Positions 1 to 7,563 of a stretch of 28,235 bases of DNA are shown here, piece after piece. How positions within the stretch are numbered: position 1 is the first letter of the stretch; every line of letters starts with the position of its first letter. The position numbers and the translations under genes are program-made. The notes under the pieces were generated by a model. It did no database searches and was not told where the DNA came from. It worked only from the letters and a program-made list of their open reading frames with translations. Source of the DNA: CAYQMF01 sp964418595 (lineage in GTDB: Bacteria > Planctomycetota > UBA1135 > UBA2386); NCBI GenBank assembly GCA_964418595.1, contig CAYQMF010000087.1, positions 1 to 28,235 on the forward strand, in the 5' to 3' direction.

Positions 1-1
1 C

Positions 2-367
2 ACGGCGCTGCGCGACGAGTACGAGATCACCGACGCGATCCAGATCTTCATCGACAGCGGTCACCGCGTGGAGGCGGCGGCGGTGATCCGCCAGGACCTG
101 AACGTCAGCTACGCCCGCGACCTGCTCAAGCTGAACGTTCACCTCCTCGACAAGTCCGGCGAGCGCAACTGGCTGGCCCCGGGCGTACAGGTCCACCAGG
201 GGGCGACGCTCGAGCGTTGCGTGGTGATGGAGGGTGCCGCGATCACCGCGCCGATCACGCTCCGCGAGTGCCTGGTGTTCCCGCACACCCAGGTGCGGCG
301 GACGGAGGCCGCGACGAGGCTGATCTTCACGCCCGAGCACGAAATCCACTGCGACGAGCACGACTGA
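2..367 (+). CDS. Sugar-phosphate nucleotidyltransferase, C-terminal fragment
   Basis: The reading frame is open from the first bases of the window, so the gene starts upstream and only about 121 C-terminal residues are present. The fragment begins with the segment YEITDAIQIFIDSGHRV, which resembles the end of the catalytic domain in glucose-1-phosphate thymidylyl/uridylyltransferases, where ITDA and a following 'IDxGxxV' are typical. After a linker comes a short hexapeptide-like stretch (APGVQVHQGATLERCVVMEG) typical of the left-handed beta-helix tail of these enzymes. The family makes NDP-sugars from sugar 1-phosphates and NTPs for cell-surface polysaccharides. The signature GxGxRxxP loop lies outside the window, so the sugar and nucleotide cannot be read. 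An internal GTG at 68 is not the likely start because homology extends before it. Confidence 0.75.
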   Translation, partial: TALRDEYEITDAIQIFIDSGHRVEAAAVIRQDLNVSYARDLLKLNVHLLDKSGERNWLAPGVQVHQGATLERCVVMEGAAITAPITLRECLVFPHTQVRRTEAATRLIFTPEHEIHCDEHD

Positions 368-405
368 CTGTTGAACCGCGTGCGACCTGGCTCCACAGTC
401 CGCGC

Positions 406-1302
406 GTGCGCATCGTCACAGTCGTCGGCATGAACCTCTGCCTGGCGGGGGGGCTCTCCGCACAGGGGATCCTGGACCTGCTCGACGGCGAGACGCTGTA
501 CGACGGTGGGTCGCTGGTGACTCTGGGGTTCGAGTACGACCGCGGCGACCAGCTCCGCAGCGGCACCGATCGCGCGTCGGACCCGCGGGCGTCGCAGGAG
601 TCGAGCGCACGTGCCACCCTGGCCTGGCAGCTCGGCCTGCGCCACGACCTTCAGGTCGGGGTCGCCCTACCCTTCGTCTCGCACGATCGCGCCGGGATCG
701 GGCTCGACGCGGATGCCGATGGTGTCTCCGACATCGACATCCTCGGGAAGTGGCGCTTCTACCGCTTCGATGCGCTCGGCGTCGCGCTCAACGTGTCGGT
801 GATCGGTGCGCTGTCGCTGCCCACCGGCGACGACGATGTCACGGCGGGGGGCGCGCGGCTCGAGCCGGAGTTGCAGCCCGGCTCCGGCGGCTTCGACCCC
901 GCGCTGGGGATCGGGGTCACGCACGAACCGGAGCGTTGGCGCTTCAACGCGGCCGGCCTCTACCGCTGGCGCACCGACACCGACACCGACGGCGCACGCC
1001 TCGGCGACGAACTCGTGTGCGAACTCGCCGCGGGCAACCGCTTCTGGCTCGAACCCTACCCGGGGCCGTTCATGCGGCTCGACGTGATCGGCCGCTACTA
1101 CCACGAGGGTCGCAGCCGCCTGCAGGGACCGCTGGCGGACTCGGGTGGCGCGCGCGCGACGTTGGGGCTCAACTGGGCGTTCCGACCACGACCCGCGCTC
1201 GATCTCCAGCTCGGCGTCGAGTTCCCCTTCTGGCAGGACGTGCACGGCACACAGCTCGGCGACGACTGGGCCGTCGACATGACCATCGGCTACCGCTTCT
1301 GA
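406..1302 (+). CDS. Putative outer-membrane beta-barrel (transporter-like) protein
   Basis: About 298 residues. The frame is open further upstream, but that part overlaps the preceding gene in another frame, so I prefer GTG 406, which gives a hydrophobic signal-like start ending ...LAGGLSAQG; ATG 430 is an alternative. There is no clear Shine-Dalgarno sequence. The mature part alternates polar and aromatic/hydrophobic residues, contains phrases such as LRHDLQVGVALPFV and LSLPTGDDD, and ends in an aromatic residue (MTIGYRF), as outer-membrane barrel proteins usually do. The pattern resembles the 'MetA-pathway of phenol degradation / transporter' barrel family, whose function is mostly unknown. 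An Asp-rich loop (DADADGVSD, roughly residues 102-110) resembles a calcium-binding segment. The next gene starts one base after the stop, so the two are probably co-transcribed. Confidence 0.7.
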   Translation: MRIVTVVGMNLCLAGGLSAQGILDLLDGETLYDGGSLVTLGFEYDRGDQLRSGTDRASDPRASQESSARATLAWQLGLRHDLQVGVALPFVSHDRAGIGLDADADGVSDIDILGKWRFYRFDALGVALNVSVIGALSLPTGDDDVTAGGARLEPELQPGSGGFDPALGIGVTHEPERWRFNAAGLYRWRTDTDTDGARLGDELVCELAAGNRFWLEPYPGPFMRLDVIGRYYHEGRSRLQGPLADSGGARATLGLNWAFRPRPALDLQLGVEFPFWQDVHGTQLGDDWAVDMTIGYRF

Positions 1303-1303
1303 C

Positions 1304-1810
1304 ATGCGCATCCACACCCTCTCCCTCGTGGCACTCCTGGGCGCTTGTGCCGTTCCGAGCGTCGATCCCGTACCGCGCGCCGACGACTTCGCGTTCGTGC
1401 AGGTGCAACTGCGCGGTTGAACTTGAAGCGAAGAGCTTCTGGGTCTCCAGAAGTTCGTCGAGAGCCGGTTCGGCTCCGCGTGGCAGATCGATCTGGATCG
1501 CAAGCTGTTCCGGTTCCGCGTGCTTGCACCGCAGCAGCTCGATCCGAAGGGCATCGCCGACAGCGTCGTGCGCAACAACATGGGCGTGGAGGCGATCGAA
1601 CTCGGCGTGCGTGGCCGGATCGTCGACGGCGTGCTGAGGGTCGCAGACACCGGTCAGGTGTTTCCCGTCGAGGGCGGCCCCGCCACGTCAGCCGCGCCCT
1701 GGTTGGTGTTCGACGTGCGCGGGTTCGAGCCCGATGCGCCGCTCACGCTGCGCTTCAGGGCGGAGGTACAGGCGCCGCGCCTCGGCGCGGCAGGGCTGGT
1801 CCTGCGCTGA
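1304..1810 (+). pseudogene. Small lipoprotein gene interrupted by two in-frame stops
   Basis: ATG 1304 opens a lipoprotein-like sequence with a signal and lipobox (LLGAC, Cys15) followed by DDFAFVQVQLRG. The frame then hits TGA at 1418 and TGA at 1424. Immediately after, the same frame stays open to 1810 and reads as a convincing protein (LLGLQKFVESRFGS..., then a beta-rich C-terminus ending LGAAGLVLR). Between about 1418 and 1440 the next frame reads VELEAKSFW, which suggests a small indel followed by a compensating one. The codon usage is coding-like on both sides. An annotation program would probably report only 1520-1810. Function is unknown. The N-terminus (Cys-Ala-Val ... DDF-VQV-Q) resembles that of the lipoprotein gene at 13578-14293. 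This could be genuine decay, or sequence error over about 20 bases. Confidence 0.6.
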
Positions 1811-1826
1811 GGACCCGCAGCGCCCT

Positions 1827-2120
1827 TCAGTCGAGGTCGAACGGCCGGTGCGGCCGCGTGTCCTTGTCGTCCTTCGCCTTCTCCTGCGCCGACTTGAAGA
1901 GATCGTCCAGCGTCTGCTTCTCGTGGCGCTGCTGGTCGAGGGCATCGCCGAACGCCGAGTCCAGCCGCTTGCGTTCGACTTTCTGCTGCGTGAGCAGCGA
2001 GTCGAGGTCCTTCGGCTTGACCGACTCCTTCGGCTTGGCCGCACGCGCCCGTTGGCTGCGTGGATCGAACTCGATCTGCTTGCCGCAGCAGGGGCAGTCG
2101 AACTGGTAGAAGTCCTGCAT
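1827..2120 (-). CDS. Small protein with N-terminal CxxC motif and charged helical tail
   Basis: 97 residues beginning MQDFYQFDCPCCGKQIEFD. The CPCCG motif (Cys9, Cys11, Cys12) with nearby aromatic residues looks like half of a zinc ribbon; no second CxxC is present, so metal binding would need dimerisation or other ligands. The rest is rich in Lys, Glu, Asp and Gln with hydrophobic spacing suggesting a helix or coiled coil, and it ends in an acidic tail. ATG 2120 is chosen because it starts exactly at the conserved-looking motif and has AGGA about 10 bases upstream. The frame is open much further upstream but there it runs antisense to the sigma-factor gene. The product is probably cytoplasmic; the function is unknown. 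It is divergent from the sigma-factor gene. Confidence 0.7.
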   Translation of the reverse strand: MQDFYQFDCPCCGKQIEFDPRSQRARAAKPKESVKPKDLDSLLTQQKVERKRLDSAFGDALDQQRHEKQTLDDLFKSAQEKAKDDKDTRPHRPFDLD

Positions 2121-2152
2121 GGTGCGTGATCCTGAACGGAGGCAAGCCCGCG

Positions 2153-2179
2153 GGAAGTTCGAGCGGCGCTGCGCCGTCA
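2153..2179 (+). promoter_or_regulatory. Possible ECF-type promoter (GGAAG-N17-CGTCA)
   Basis: Upstream of the sigma-factor gene, GGAAG at 2153-2157 and CGTCA at 2175-2179 are separated by 17 bases, close to the GGAAC...CGTC pattern of many ECF sigma promoters, which are often autoregulated. The match is short and imperfect and lies in a GC-rich region, so it may be chance. Confidence 0.2.
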
Positions 2180-2222
2180 GCGCGCCGACGTTATCTTCTG
2201 ACCGCCGCGCCACCAACCGACC

Positions 2223-2891
2223 TTGACCCTGCAGCCCCACGAGACGACCTCGGGAACCAGACCGGCGAATCTCCGTCCGGCCCCGCTGCCGGTCGCCCCG
2301 GAGCCCGAAGCCGATCCCGACGCCCCCTTGGTGCTGAGCATCCAGCGGGGTGATCGCGAGGCCTTCCGGACCCTGGTCGAACGACACGAGCAGCGTGTGA
2401 TCGGCCTGGTGATTCGGATGTTGCACTGCGATCGAGCCCTTGCCATGGATGTGACGCAGGAGGTGTTCCTGCGCGTGTACCGCGGGATCCAGACCCTGGA
2501 CCTGCAGGCCCGGTTCACGACCTGGCTGCACACGGTGGCGATGAACTACTGCATCGGCGAGTACCGCAAGACCAAGGCCCTCAAGCGCAACCGCCGCACG
2601 CTGTCGATCGACCAGCCGATCGCGGGCACCGACGACCTGACCCTGGACCCGGTGGCGCGAACCCCGGGTCCCGCCGACGCCGCCCACCACCGCGAGATCG
2701 CGATCGCCGTGCGCGAGGCGGTGAACGACCTGCCGGAGGAGTTCCGGCACGCCGTGCTCCTGCGCGACCTGCAGGGGCTGTCCTACGAGGAGATCGGCGA
2801 GATCCTCGGCGTGCCCCCGGGGACCGTGCGCTCGCGCATCCATCGCGGCCGGCTCCTGCTCCAGGAGAAGCTCGAGGAGTTCAAACCGTGA
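2223..2891 (+). CDS. RNA polymerase sigma factor, sigma-70 family, ECF type
   Basis: 222 residues. After a Pro/Glu-rich leader of about 35 residues comes sigma region 2 (about 36-120), with AMDVTQEVFLRVYRGI for core binding and RFTTWLHTVAMNYCIGEYRK for -10 recognition. A linker follows, then region 4 (about 160-215), with LPEEFRHAVLLRDLQGLSY and the helix-turn-helix EEIGEILGVPPGTVRSRIHR. This is the full ECF layout without region 3. TTG 2223 is the first start codon after an in-frame stop and has no obvious Shine-Dalgarno sequence; GTG 2331 would cut into region 2. The stop codon overlaps the GTG of the next gene by four bases (GTGA), so the two are translationally coupled, as expected for a sigma/anti-sigma pair. 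The signal and regulon are not readable from the sequence. Confidence 0.93.
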   Translation: MTLQPHETTSGTRPANLRPAPLPVAPEPEADPDAPLVLSIQRGDREAFRTLVERHEQRVIGLVIRMLHCDRALAMDVTQEVFLRVYRGIQTLDLQARFTTWLHTVAMNYCIGEYRKTKALKRNRRTLSIDQPIAGTDDLTLDPVARTPGPADAAHHREIAIAVREAVNDLPEEFRHAVLLRDLQGLSYEEIGEILGVPPGTVRSRIHRGRLLLQEKLEEFKP

Positions 2892-4408
2892 CCAAGCCTG
2901 TCCTCGATGAACGCTTTGCCGACTGGGTCGACGGTCGCCTCAAGCCCGCCGATCGCGTGGAGCTCGAAGCCCAGCTCGCGCGCGATCCGGCGCTCGCCCG
3001 TGCTGCGGACGAGTACCGGCGCACCGTCCAGCTCATGCGCGGCGCGCTCGCGCCGCCGGTGCTGCCGAGCGTGGCCGACGCGGTGATCGCCCGCCTGGAA
3101 CCGCAGGCCGCGCCGCGGCCGCGCACGACGATCCGGCCGCTGTTCGCCAGCATGATCGCGGCGGCGGCGCTGATCCTCGCGTTCGTCATCTTGCGCGCGA
3201 TCCCGCCGTCGACCACGAGTCCCAACGAGGTCGACGTCACGCGTTCTGCCAAGGCCGATGCGCCGGTGCGCCAGGAGTTCTTCGCGCTCGACGGGGTCCG
3301 CCCCGGGGATGCACCGACACCGTCGGCCGAAGCGACCGACCTCTCCGGCGTCGAGAAGAAGGCGGAGACGGAGCACGCCGCGCCCCGGGCCGCGGAGAGC
3401 AAGACGGCAACGCCCCGCCCGAAGCTCGATCCCCGCGCCGGCGTCCAGGCCGACGAAGAGGGAAGCGAGCGCGAGCGGCTGGCGCGAGAGCTGCGCAGCC
3501 AGATGGAACAGGCGGAAGAAGGCGCCGGCGCCGCGAACGCGAATCCGCGGCTGCTCCGGGTCGCCGCGTCGGAGGGCCTGCGGCGCGGCAATGCCGCGGC
3601 GGGCGCAGAGTCCAAGGATGTGGCGGCGCCGTCGCGAGCGGAGCCCAGCGCCGCGGCTGCGGGCGACGACAAGGACCTCGTCCAGTGGGCCGAAGGGCTC
3701 GGCGAACTCGCCTTGGTGGTCGAGCCGGGGACCACCGATGCGCGCGCCAGCGATCCTCTGGTCCTCCTCGACACGGTTGCCCGGGTCGGCAGCGCCCGGG
3801 CCGGGGAGACTGCTGTTCGCGACGAGGCGCGCCTCGCTCTCGTCGTGCGCGAGGACCTCGGTGTCGACGCTGGGGACAAGGGCAAGGAGCTGGCTGGCGA
3901 CACCCGGGCAGTGCGGGCGAGACGCGCGGTCACCGGCCGCGCGGCGACGGCAAGCGGAGAGCGCGTCTTCGTCGTGTCCGGCACCGTCGACGCAGTGCGC
4001 AGGTTCGCGCGCGACCTGCGGCTCGAGGTCGCCGCGCACGACGGGCGCGTGCTCGTCGAGCGTTCGTCAGCGCTCGGCAAGTCGGGTACCGACGCCGAGG
4101 GCTCCGACGACTTCTTCCTCGGCGGAGCGCGGCGGGAGCGCGCAGACTCTGGCGTGCTCGCCGGCAGCGGCGGTGGTGCTGGCCCGGGTGCGGGACGCGG
4201 CGCCGCGGCATCACCCGGCCCGACCTCCCCCGGCCCGACGTCACCCGGTGCCACCGGCCCGGCGACCGCCGGCCCGGCCCAGCCAGTGAGGCCCGACAAG
4301 CAGGCACCGACGCCTCCGGCGGCGACCTCGCGCGTCCGCGACGAGACCGGTGCGCCGACTTCGGATCGGGTCGAGTTGCGCGTGATCGTGCGCGTGCGCC
4401 CCCGTTGA
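2888..4408 (+). CDS. Putative membrane-anchored anti-sigma factor with long low-complexity extracytoplasmic region
   Basis: 506 residues. The N-terminal 60 residues (LDERFADWVDGRLKPADR, then LEAQLARDPALARAADEYRR) have the style of cytoplasmic anti-sigma domains but lack the HxxxCxxC zinc motif. One transmembrane helix lies at about 85-104 (FASMIAAAALILAFVILRAI). The remaining 400 residues should be extracytoplasmic. They are rich in Ala, Glu, Arg, Gly and Pro, and contain a small possibly folded segment (ERVFVVSGTVDAVRRFARDL, about 358-377) and a Gly/Pro repeat before a basic C-terminus (VIVRVRPR). GTG 2888 overlaps the sigma-factor stop, and position plus topology support the role. It would hold the sigma factor at the membrane until an envelope signal; the Ala-rich tail might span the periplasm. 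The anti-sigma role is inferred from context more than from sequence identity. Confidence 0.75.
   Translation: MTKPVLDERFADWVDGRLKPADRVELEAQLARDPALARAADEYRRTVQLMRGALAPPVLPSVADAVIARLEPQAAPRPRTTIRPLFASMIAAAALILAFVILRAIPPSTTSPNEVDVTRSAKADAPVRQEFFALDGVRPGDAPTPSAEATDLSGVEKKAETEHAAPRAAESKTATPRPKLDPRAGVQADEEGSERERLARELRSQMEQAEEGAGAANANPRLLRVAASEGLRRGNAAAGAESKDVAAPSRAEPSAAAAGDDKDLVQWAEGLGELALVVEPGTTDARASDPLVLLDTVARVGSARAGETAVRDEARLALVVREDLGVDAGDKGKELAGDTRAVRARRAVTGRAATASGERVFVVSGTVDAVRRFARDLRLEVAAHDGRVLVERSSALGKSGTDAEGSDDFFLGGARRERADSGVLAGSGGGAGPGAGRGAAASPGPTSPGPTSPGATGPATAGPAQPVRPDKQAPTPPAATSRVRDETGAPTSDRVELRVIVRVRPR
4211..4285 (+). repeat. 15-bp tandem repeat encoding SPGPT units
   Basis: Within the anti-sigma-like gene, three adjacent 15-base units read SPGPT, SPGPT, SPGAT. 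They are followed by two degenerate units reading GPATA and GPAQP. The repeat is in frame, so changes in copy number would lengthen or shorten a flexible Pro/Gly segment without disrupting the gene. Confidence 0.75.
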
Positions 4409-4418
4409 TCAGAGCGAG

Positions 4419-7400
4419 TCAGCGCACGCCGGCGAGTGGCAGACCGCGCGGGTCGCTCACCCGCAGGAACAGCGAGTAAGCACCCTTGCCGTTCACCACG
4501 AGGCGGAACTGGTTCTGGCCGGCGGCGAGTCGCACCAGCACGGAGTCCTGATCGGGCAGCGCGATCCGCTCCGCGCCGTGCTCGAGCAGCAGCGCGTCGC
4601 CCGCAAGGACCTTGACTGGCCCGCTGCTACCGACGCGCAGGAACGCATCGCCCGCGGCTTCGGCCGTGATCGTCGCCGTCAGCGTGGCCTCGCCGTCGAT
4701 CTGGAGCGTCACGCGACCCATCGCATCCGCGGCCAGCTCCTGGCCGCCGGTGACCGCGAGATGGGGGACGAAGCGGGGTCGCACGATCTGGCCTCCCGTG
4801 GCCGAAAACCTCGCGAGTGCCCCCGTCCACACCGGGCTCGTCCAGAACGACGCGGGCTTCAGGGTCGACTGCCCCTGGCCCTCCGCGTTCCAGTCGATGT
4901 AGAGAGTGTCGACGCGACGCTTGCCCTCGTTGTCGAGGAGCGTTGCAGCGAGATCCTCCGGCCGCATCGGCAAGCCGGTGTCGACGAGCGCGATCGAAGG
5001 GTCGTTGCCCGCCAGTTCGCGGGCGTAGCCGCGGCTCGCGAGGTACAGGGTCTTCGCCGTGGCAGGAACCTCGAGGCCAGCGCCATCAGGGCTCGTAGGC
5101 GGCGGCGGCATGAACTCGAGCGAGTCGTCGGCCCAGAACTCCACCTCGTCGAGCGGCTTGTCCTTCTGCAGCCAGCGCACGAACAGCGTGCCGACGGCGT
5201 TGAGGCCGACATCGTAGTACCCGGCCTTGGGGTTCTCCGAGATCTGGTCGACGCGGAAGCGCATGCGGCGGTGCTCGGCCTCCGGATCGCGCTGCTTGGC
5301 AGGCTCCTTCTCCGCGTTCACCTTGCGCTCCTCCTCCGACATCTTCTCGGATGTCTCGCGCCAGTAGAGGTCGATGTCGCGGCCGTCCTTGCGCACGTGG
5401 CGCATCGTCACGTAGGTGGCGCCGTGGGGCAGGCGAAGCTCGGCGCGGATGTCGCGGGCATCCCAGTTCGGCACCGTGACGAAGCGGATCCCGCTCACTG
5501 CGAACAGCAGCGCATCCAGGTTGATGCCACTGTCGAACGGCGATAGCCGGTTCGGCCACGGGTCGTTGCCATGCGTGGGCCGACCCTGCGGGTCGTAGAT
5601 CTCGCCCCACTCGCCCGCCGGCTCGGCCATGGCCAGCAGGGCATCGAAGGCGTCGTGGCGCTCCTTGGCGTCGCGCTCGGCGAGCGCCACCACGAGCTGG
5701 CCCTGGTTGAAGCCGAGGGCGTAACCCGTCGCCGGCGTGGCGCCCACGCGCGCGCCGTCGCGCCACAGCCGCTGCAGCGAGTTCTTCAGGTTGTCGCGGC
5801 TCTTCTCGCCGGTGGGGAACGTCCAGCCGAGCCACAGCGGCATGAGGTTGGCGCTGGCAACGGGGCAGCGGTGCGGCTGCAGGTTCACCGGGGAGACCGC
5901 CGGTGCGAAGAACTGCAGGTCCGGGATCCAGAACCGGGACTCCGTCGCCTGCATGAGCGCGAACGAGCGGGTGAGGTAGCGCTGGCCCGGGCGATCCTTG
6001 GGGTCGGCGCCTTCGTAGCGTTCCGGGTTGTCGAGCGCGTCGATCCCGTTCTCGAGATCGCCCATCGCTTGCGTGGCGAGCAGCATCTGCACCGCGGCGA
6101 TGAAGCTGAACGTGCCGCGATCCTGGGCTCGGTCTTCGGCGACGAGGCCGCTGCCCTCACCCACGCGCGCCGGGTAGAGCCCGTTCATCGCGCCGTGCAG
6201 CCACGGCTCCTCTCCCGCGAAGCGCTGCAGCACCTCGTCGATGCGCTTCTGGCCCACGAGGCAGCGCAGCAGGAGCGAGCGGTGTTGCTTGATCAACGCG
6301 GTGTCGCGGGTCACGCGCCAATACCAGAAGTGCTGCAGCAAGATCCAGGACGCTGAGTCGCCCTCCGGCACGACCACCGCGTCCCAGTCGACCGTCTTGT
6401 CGGCGAGTGGCGCGAGGTCGAGATCGAGCGGCAGGCGATCCGGGACGCGGCTGAGGAGGCGGGTGGCGTCGAAGGTGTACTTCAGGATCGCCTTCGCCTC
6501 GTCCCACATGTTGAAGCGCAGGAAGGCGAGGATCGACCCGGTGTTCGCCCGAGTCTCGAACCCGCGCCGCGTGACCATCGGCGACACCACGCCCGAGGCG
6601 GCGTCGCGCTGGGTCAGCATGAGCACCTTCCAGTCTGCGACGAGATCGCGGAAGCGCGCGTGGTCGGTGTCGAAGTAGGACGTGTCCTTCAGGCGGGCCT
6701 GCCACCACTGCTCCGTGACGATGGCGTGCTTGGTCGCCTCGTCGACGACGCGCCCGCGCGCCGGCAGGGTCACCGCGGTCGCCGCGGGCGCACCGCGGTA
6801 GGTGCCGATCTGCAGGACGCCGCGCCACGTCGCACGGGGAGCCAGCTCGCCCAGCTCCACGACCAGGGCGTCGCCGACGCGCTGCGCGTCGGTGAGGCTG
6901 AACACGGCGTGGTAGCGTCGACCGTTGCGGTCGTACACCCGGCGCGTGCTCGCGGCCCCGCCTTGCGCGTCGATTCCTTCGATGTCGGCGCGCAGGTTCG
7001 CCTTCGCCGCTGTCGCGCCGAGGTTCTGCACTTCGACGATGCGCAGGATCGAGGTGCCGTCCGGCGGCGCGAACGAGAGCGTGCGCAGGCTCAGGCCCGC
7101 CGGATCCTCGTCGACGGTGACCACGAAGTTCGCACCTCGCACGCGGCGCACGTGCTGCACGGGCAGGTCGATCGCCTGCTCCCCGCGGCGCAGCGTCAGC
7201 GTGTGTTCGCCGTAGTGTCCCTTCGGCGCCCACGTGTCCGCGGTCTGGTAGGTCGGGCCGCTGACCCCCAGCATCGTGTTGGCGCGTGCCCCGAGGCCCA
7301 CGTAGCCGAACGCGCGGCCGTTGCCGACCGGGTAGACGCCGCGCTTGCTCTTGTCGGGTTGCTCGCCCTCGTAGCGCGCGTCCTGCGCCCAGACCGAATG

Positions 7401-7523
7401 CGTCGCCAGCGCCGGGATCGCGTCGCTCAAGGGGGTGACGACCGCGAGGCTCGTACCCTGGCCATGGGTCTCGGCAGTGAGGAGGACGAGGAGCGCGGCG
7501 GTCGTGAGTACGTGGAAGCGCAT
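4419..7523 (-). CDS. Secreted protein resembling six-hairpin (alpha/alpha toroid) glycosidases
   Basis: 1034 residues from ATG 7523, which begins a clear signal peptide (MRFHVLTTAALLVLLTAETHG). The frame is open 50 codons further upstream, but that part has no secretion signal and overlaps the divergent transporter gene. After a beta-rich N-terminal region (about 20-260), the middle (about 280-690) is helical and aromatic-rich. Its phrases include HFWYWRVTRDTALIKQHR, LHGAMNGLYPARVGEGSGL and GYALGFNQGQLVVALAERD, in the style of glucoamylase/rhamnosidase-type barrels. The C-terminal 340 residues look like beta domains. I cannot identify the catalytic acids or the substrate, so the enzyme class is tentative. 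The gene ends 10 bases from the convergent anti-sigma gene. No Shine-Dalgarno sequence is visible; a TAACCT box lies 11 bases before the start. Confidence 0.8.
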   Translation of the reverse strand: MRFHVLTTAALLVLLTAETHGQGTSLAVVTPLSDAIPALATHSVWAQDARYEGEQPDKSKRGVYPVGNGRAFGYVGLGARANTMLGVSGPTYQTADTWAPKGHYGEHTLTLRRGEQAIDLPVQHVRRVRGANFVVTVDEDPAGLSLRTLSFAPPDGTSILRIVEVQNLGATAAKANLRADIEGIDAQGGAASTRRVYDRNGRRYHAVFSLTDAQRVGDALVVELGELAPRATWRGVLQIGTYRGAPAATAVTLPARGRVVDEATKHAIVTEQWWQARLKDTSYFDTDHARFRDLVADWKVLMLTQRDAASGVVSPMVTRRGFETRANTGSILAFLRFNMWDEAKAILKYTFDATRLLSRVPDRLPLDLDLAPLADKTVDWDAVVVPEGDSASWILLQHFWYWRVTRDTALIKQHRSLLLRCLVGQKRIDEVLQRFAGEEPWLHGAMNGLYPARVGEGSGLVAEDRAQDRGTFSFIAAVQMLLATQAMGDLENGIDALDNPERYEGADPKDRPGQRYLTRSFALMQATESRFWIPDLQFFAPAVSPVNLQPHRCPVASANLMPLWLGWTFPTGEKSRDNLKNSLQRLWRDGARVGATPATGYALGFNQGQLVVALAERDAKERHDAFDALLAMAEPAGEWGEIYDPQGRPTHGNDPWPNRLSPFDSGINLDALLFAVSGIRFVTVPNWDARDIRAELRLPHGATYVTMRHVRKDGRDIDLYWRETSEKMSEEERKVNAEKEPAKQRDPEAEHRRMRFRVDQISENPKAGYYDVGLNAVGTLFVRWLQKDKPLDEVEFWADDSLEFMPPPPTSPDGAGLEVPATAKTLYLASRGYARELAGNDPSIALVDTGLPMRPEDLAATLLDNEGKRRVDTLYIDWNAEGQGQSTLKPASFWTSPVWTGALARFSATGGQIVRPRFVPHLAVTGGQELAADAMGRVTLQIDGEATLTATITAEAAGDAFLRVGSSGPVKVLAGDALLLEHGAERIALPDQDSVLVRLAAGQNQFRLVVNGKGAYSLFLRVSDPRGLPLAGVR

Positions 7524-7534
7524 CGGGGGTGAAG

Positions 7535-7540
7535 AGGTTA
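7535..7540 (-). promoter_or_regulatory. Possible -10 box (TAACCT) close to the start codon
   Basis: Reading the minus strand, TAACCT ends 11 bases before the ATG of the large secreted protein and no Shine-Dalgarno sequence intervenes. If used, the mRNA would be almost leaderless. No good -35 match is seen, so this is tentative. Confidence 0.3.
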
Positions 7541-7563
7541 GCGCGACGGATCCGGATTCCCGT

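Noticed and set aside
1418..1426. Selenocysteine recoding at the two TGA codons
   Set aside because: Two TGAs six bases apart, no redox motif and no convincing stem-loop directly downstream; indels explain it more simply.
667..1650. Minus-strand open frame of 327 codons opposite the beta-barrel gene
   Set aside because: The composition is typical of an antisense shadow, and the plus strand carries a signal peptide and a barrel-like protein.
2783..4299. Long minus-strand frames (418 and 472 codons) opposite the anti-sigma gene
   Set aside because: Low-complexity Ser/Arg/Ala sequences without recognisable motifs; the plus strand is coupled to the sigma gene and has a membrane helix.
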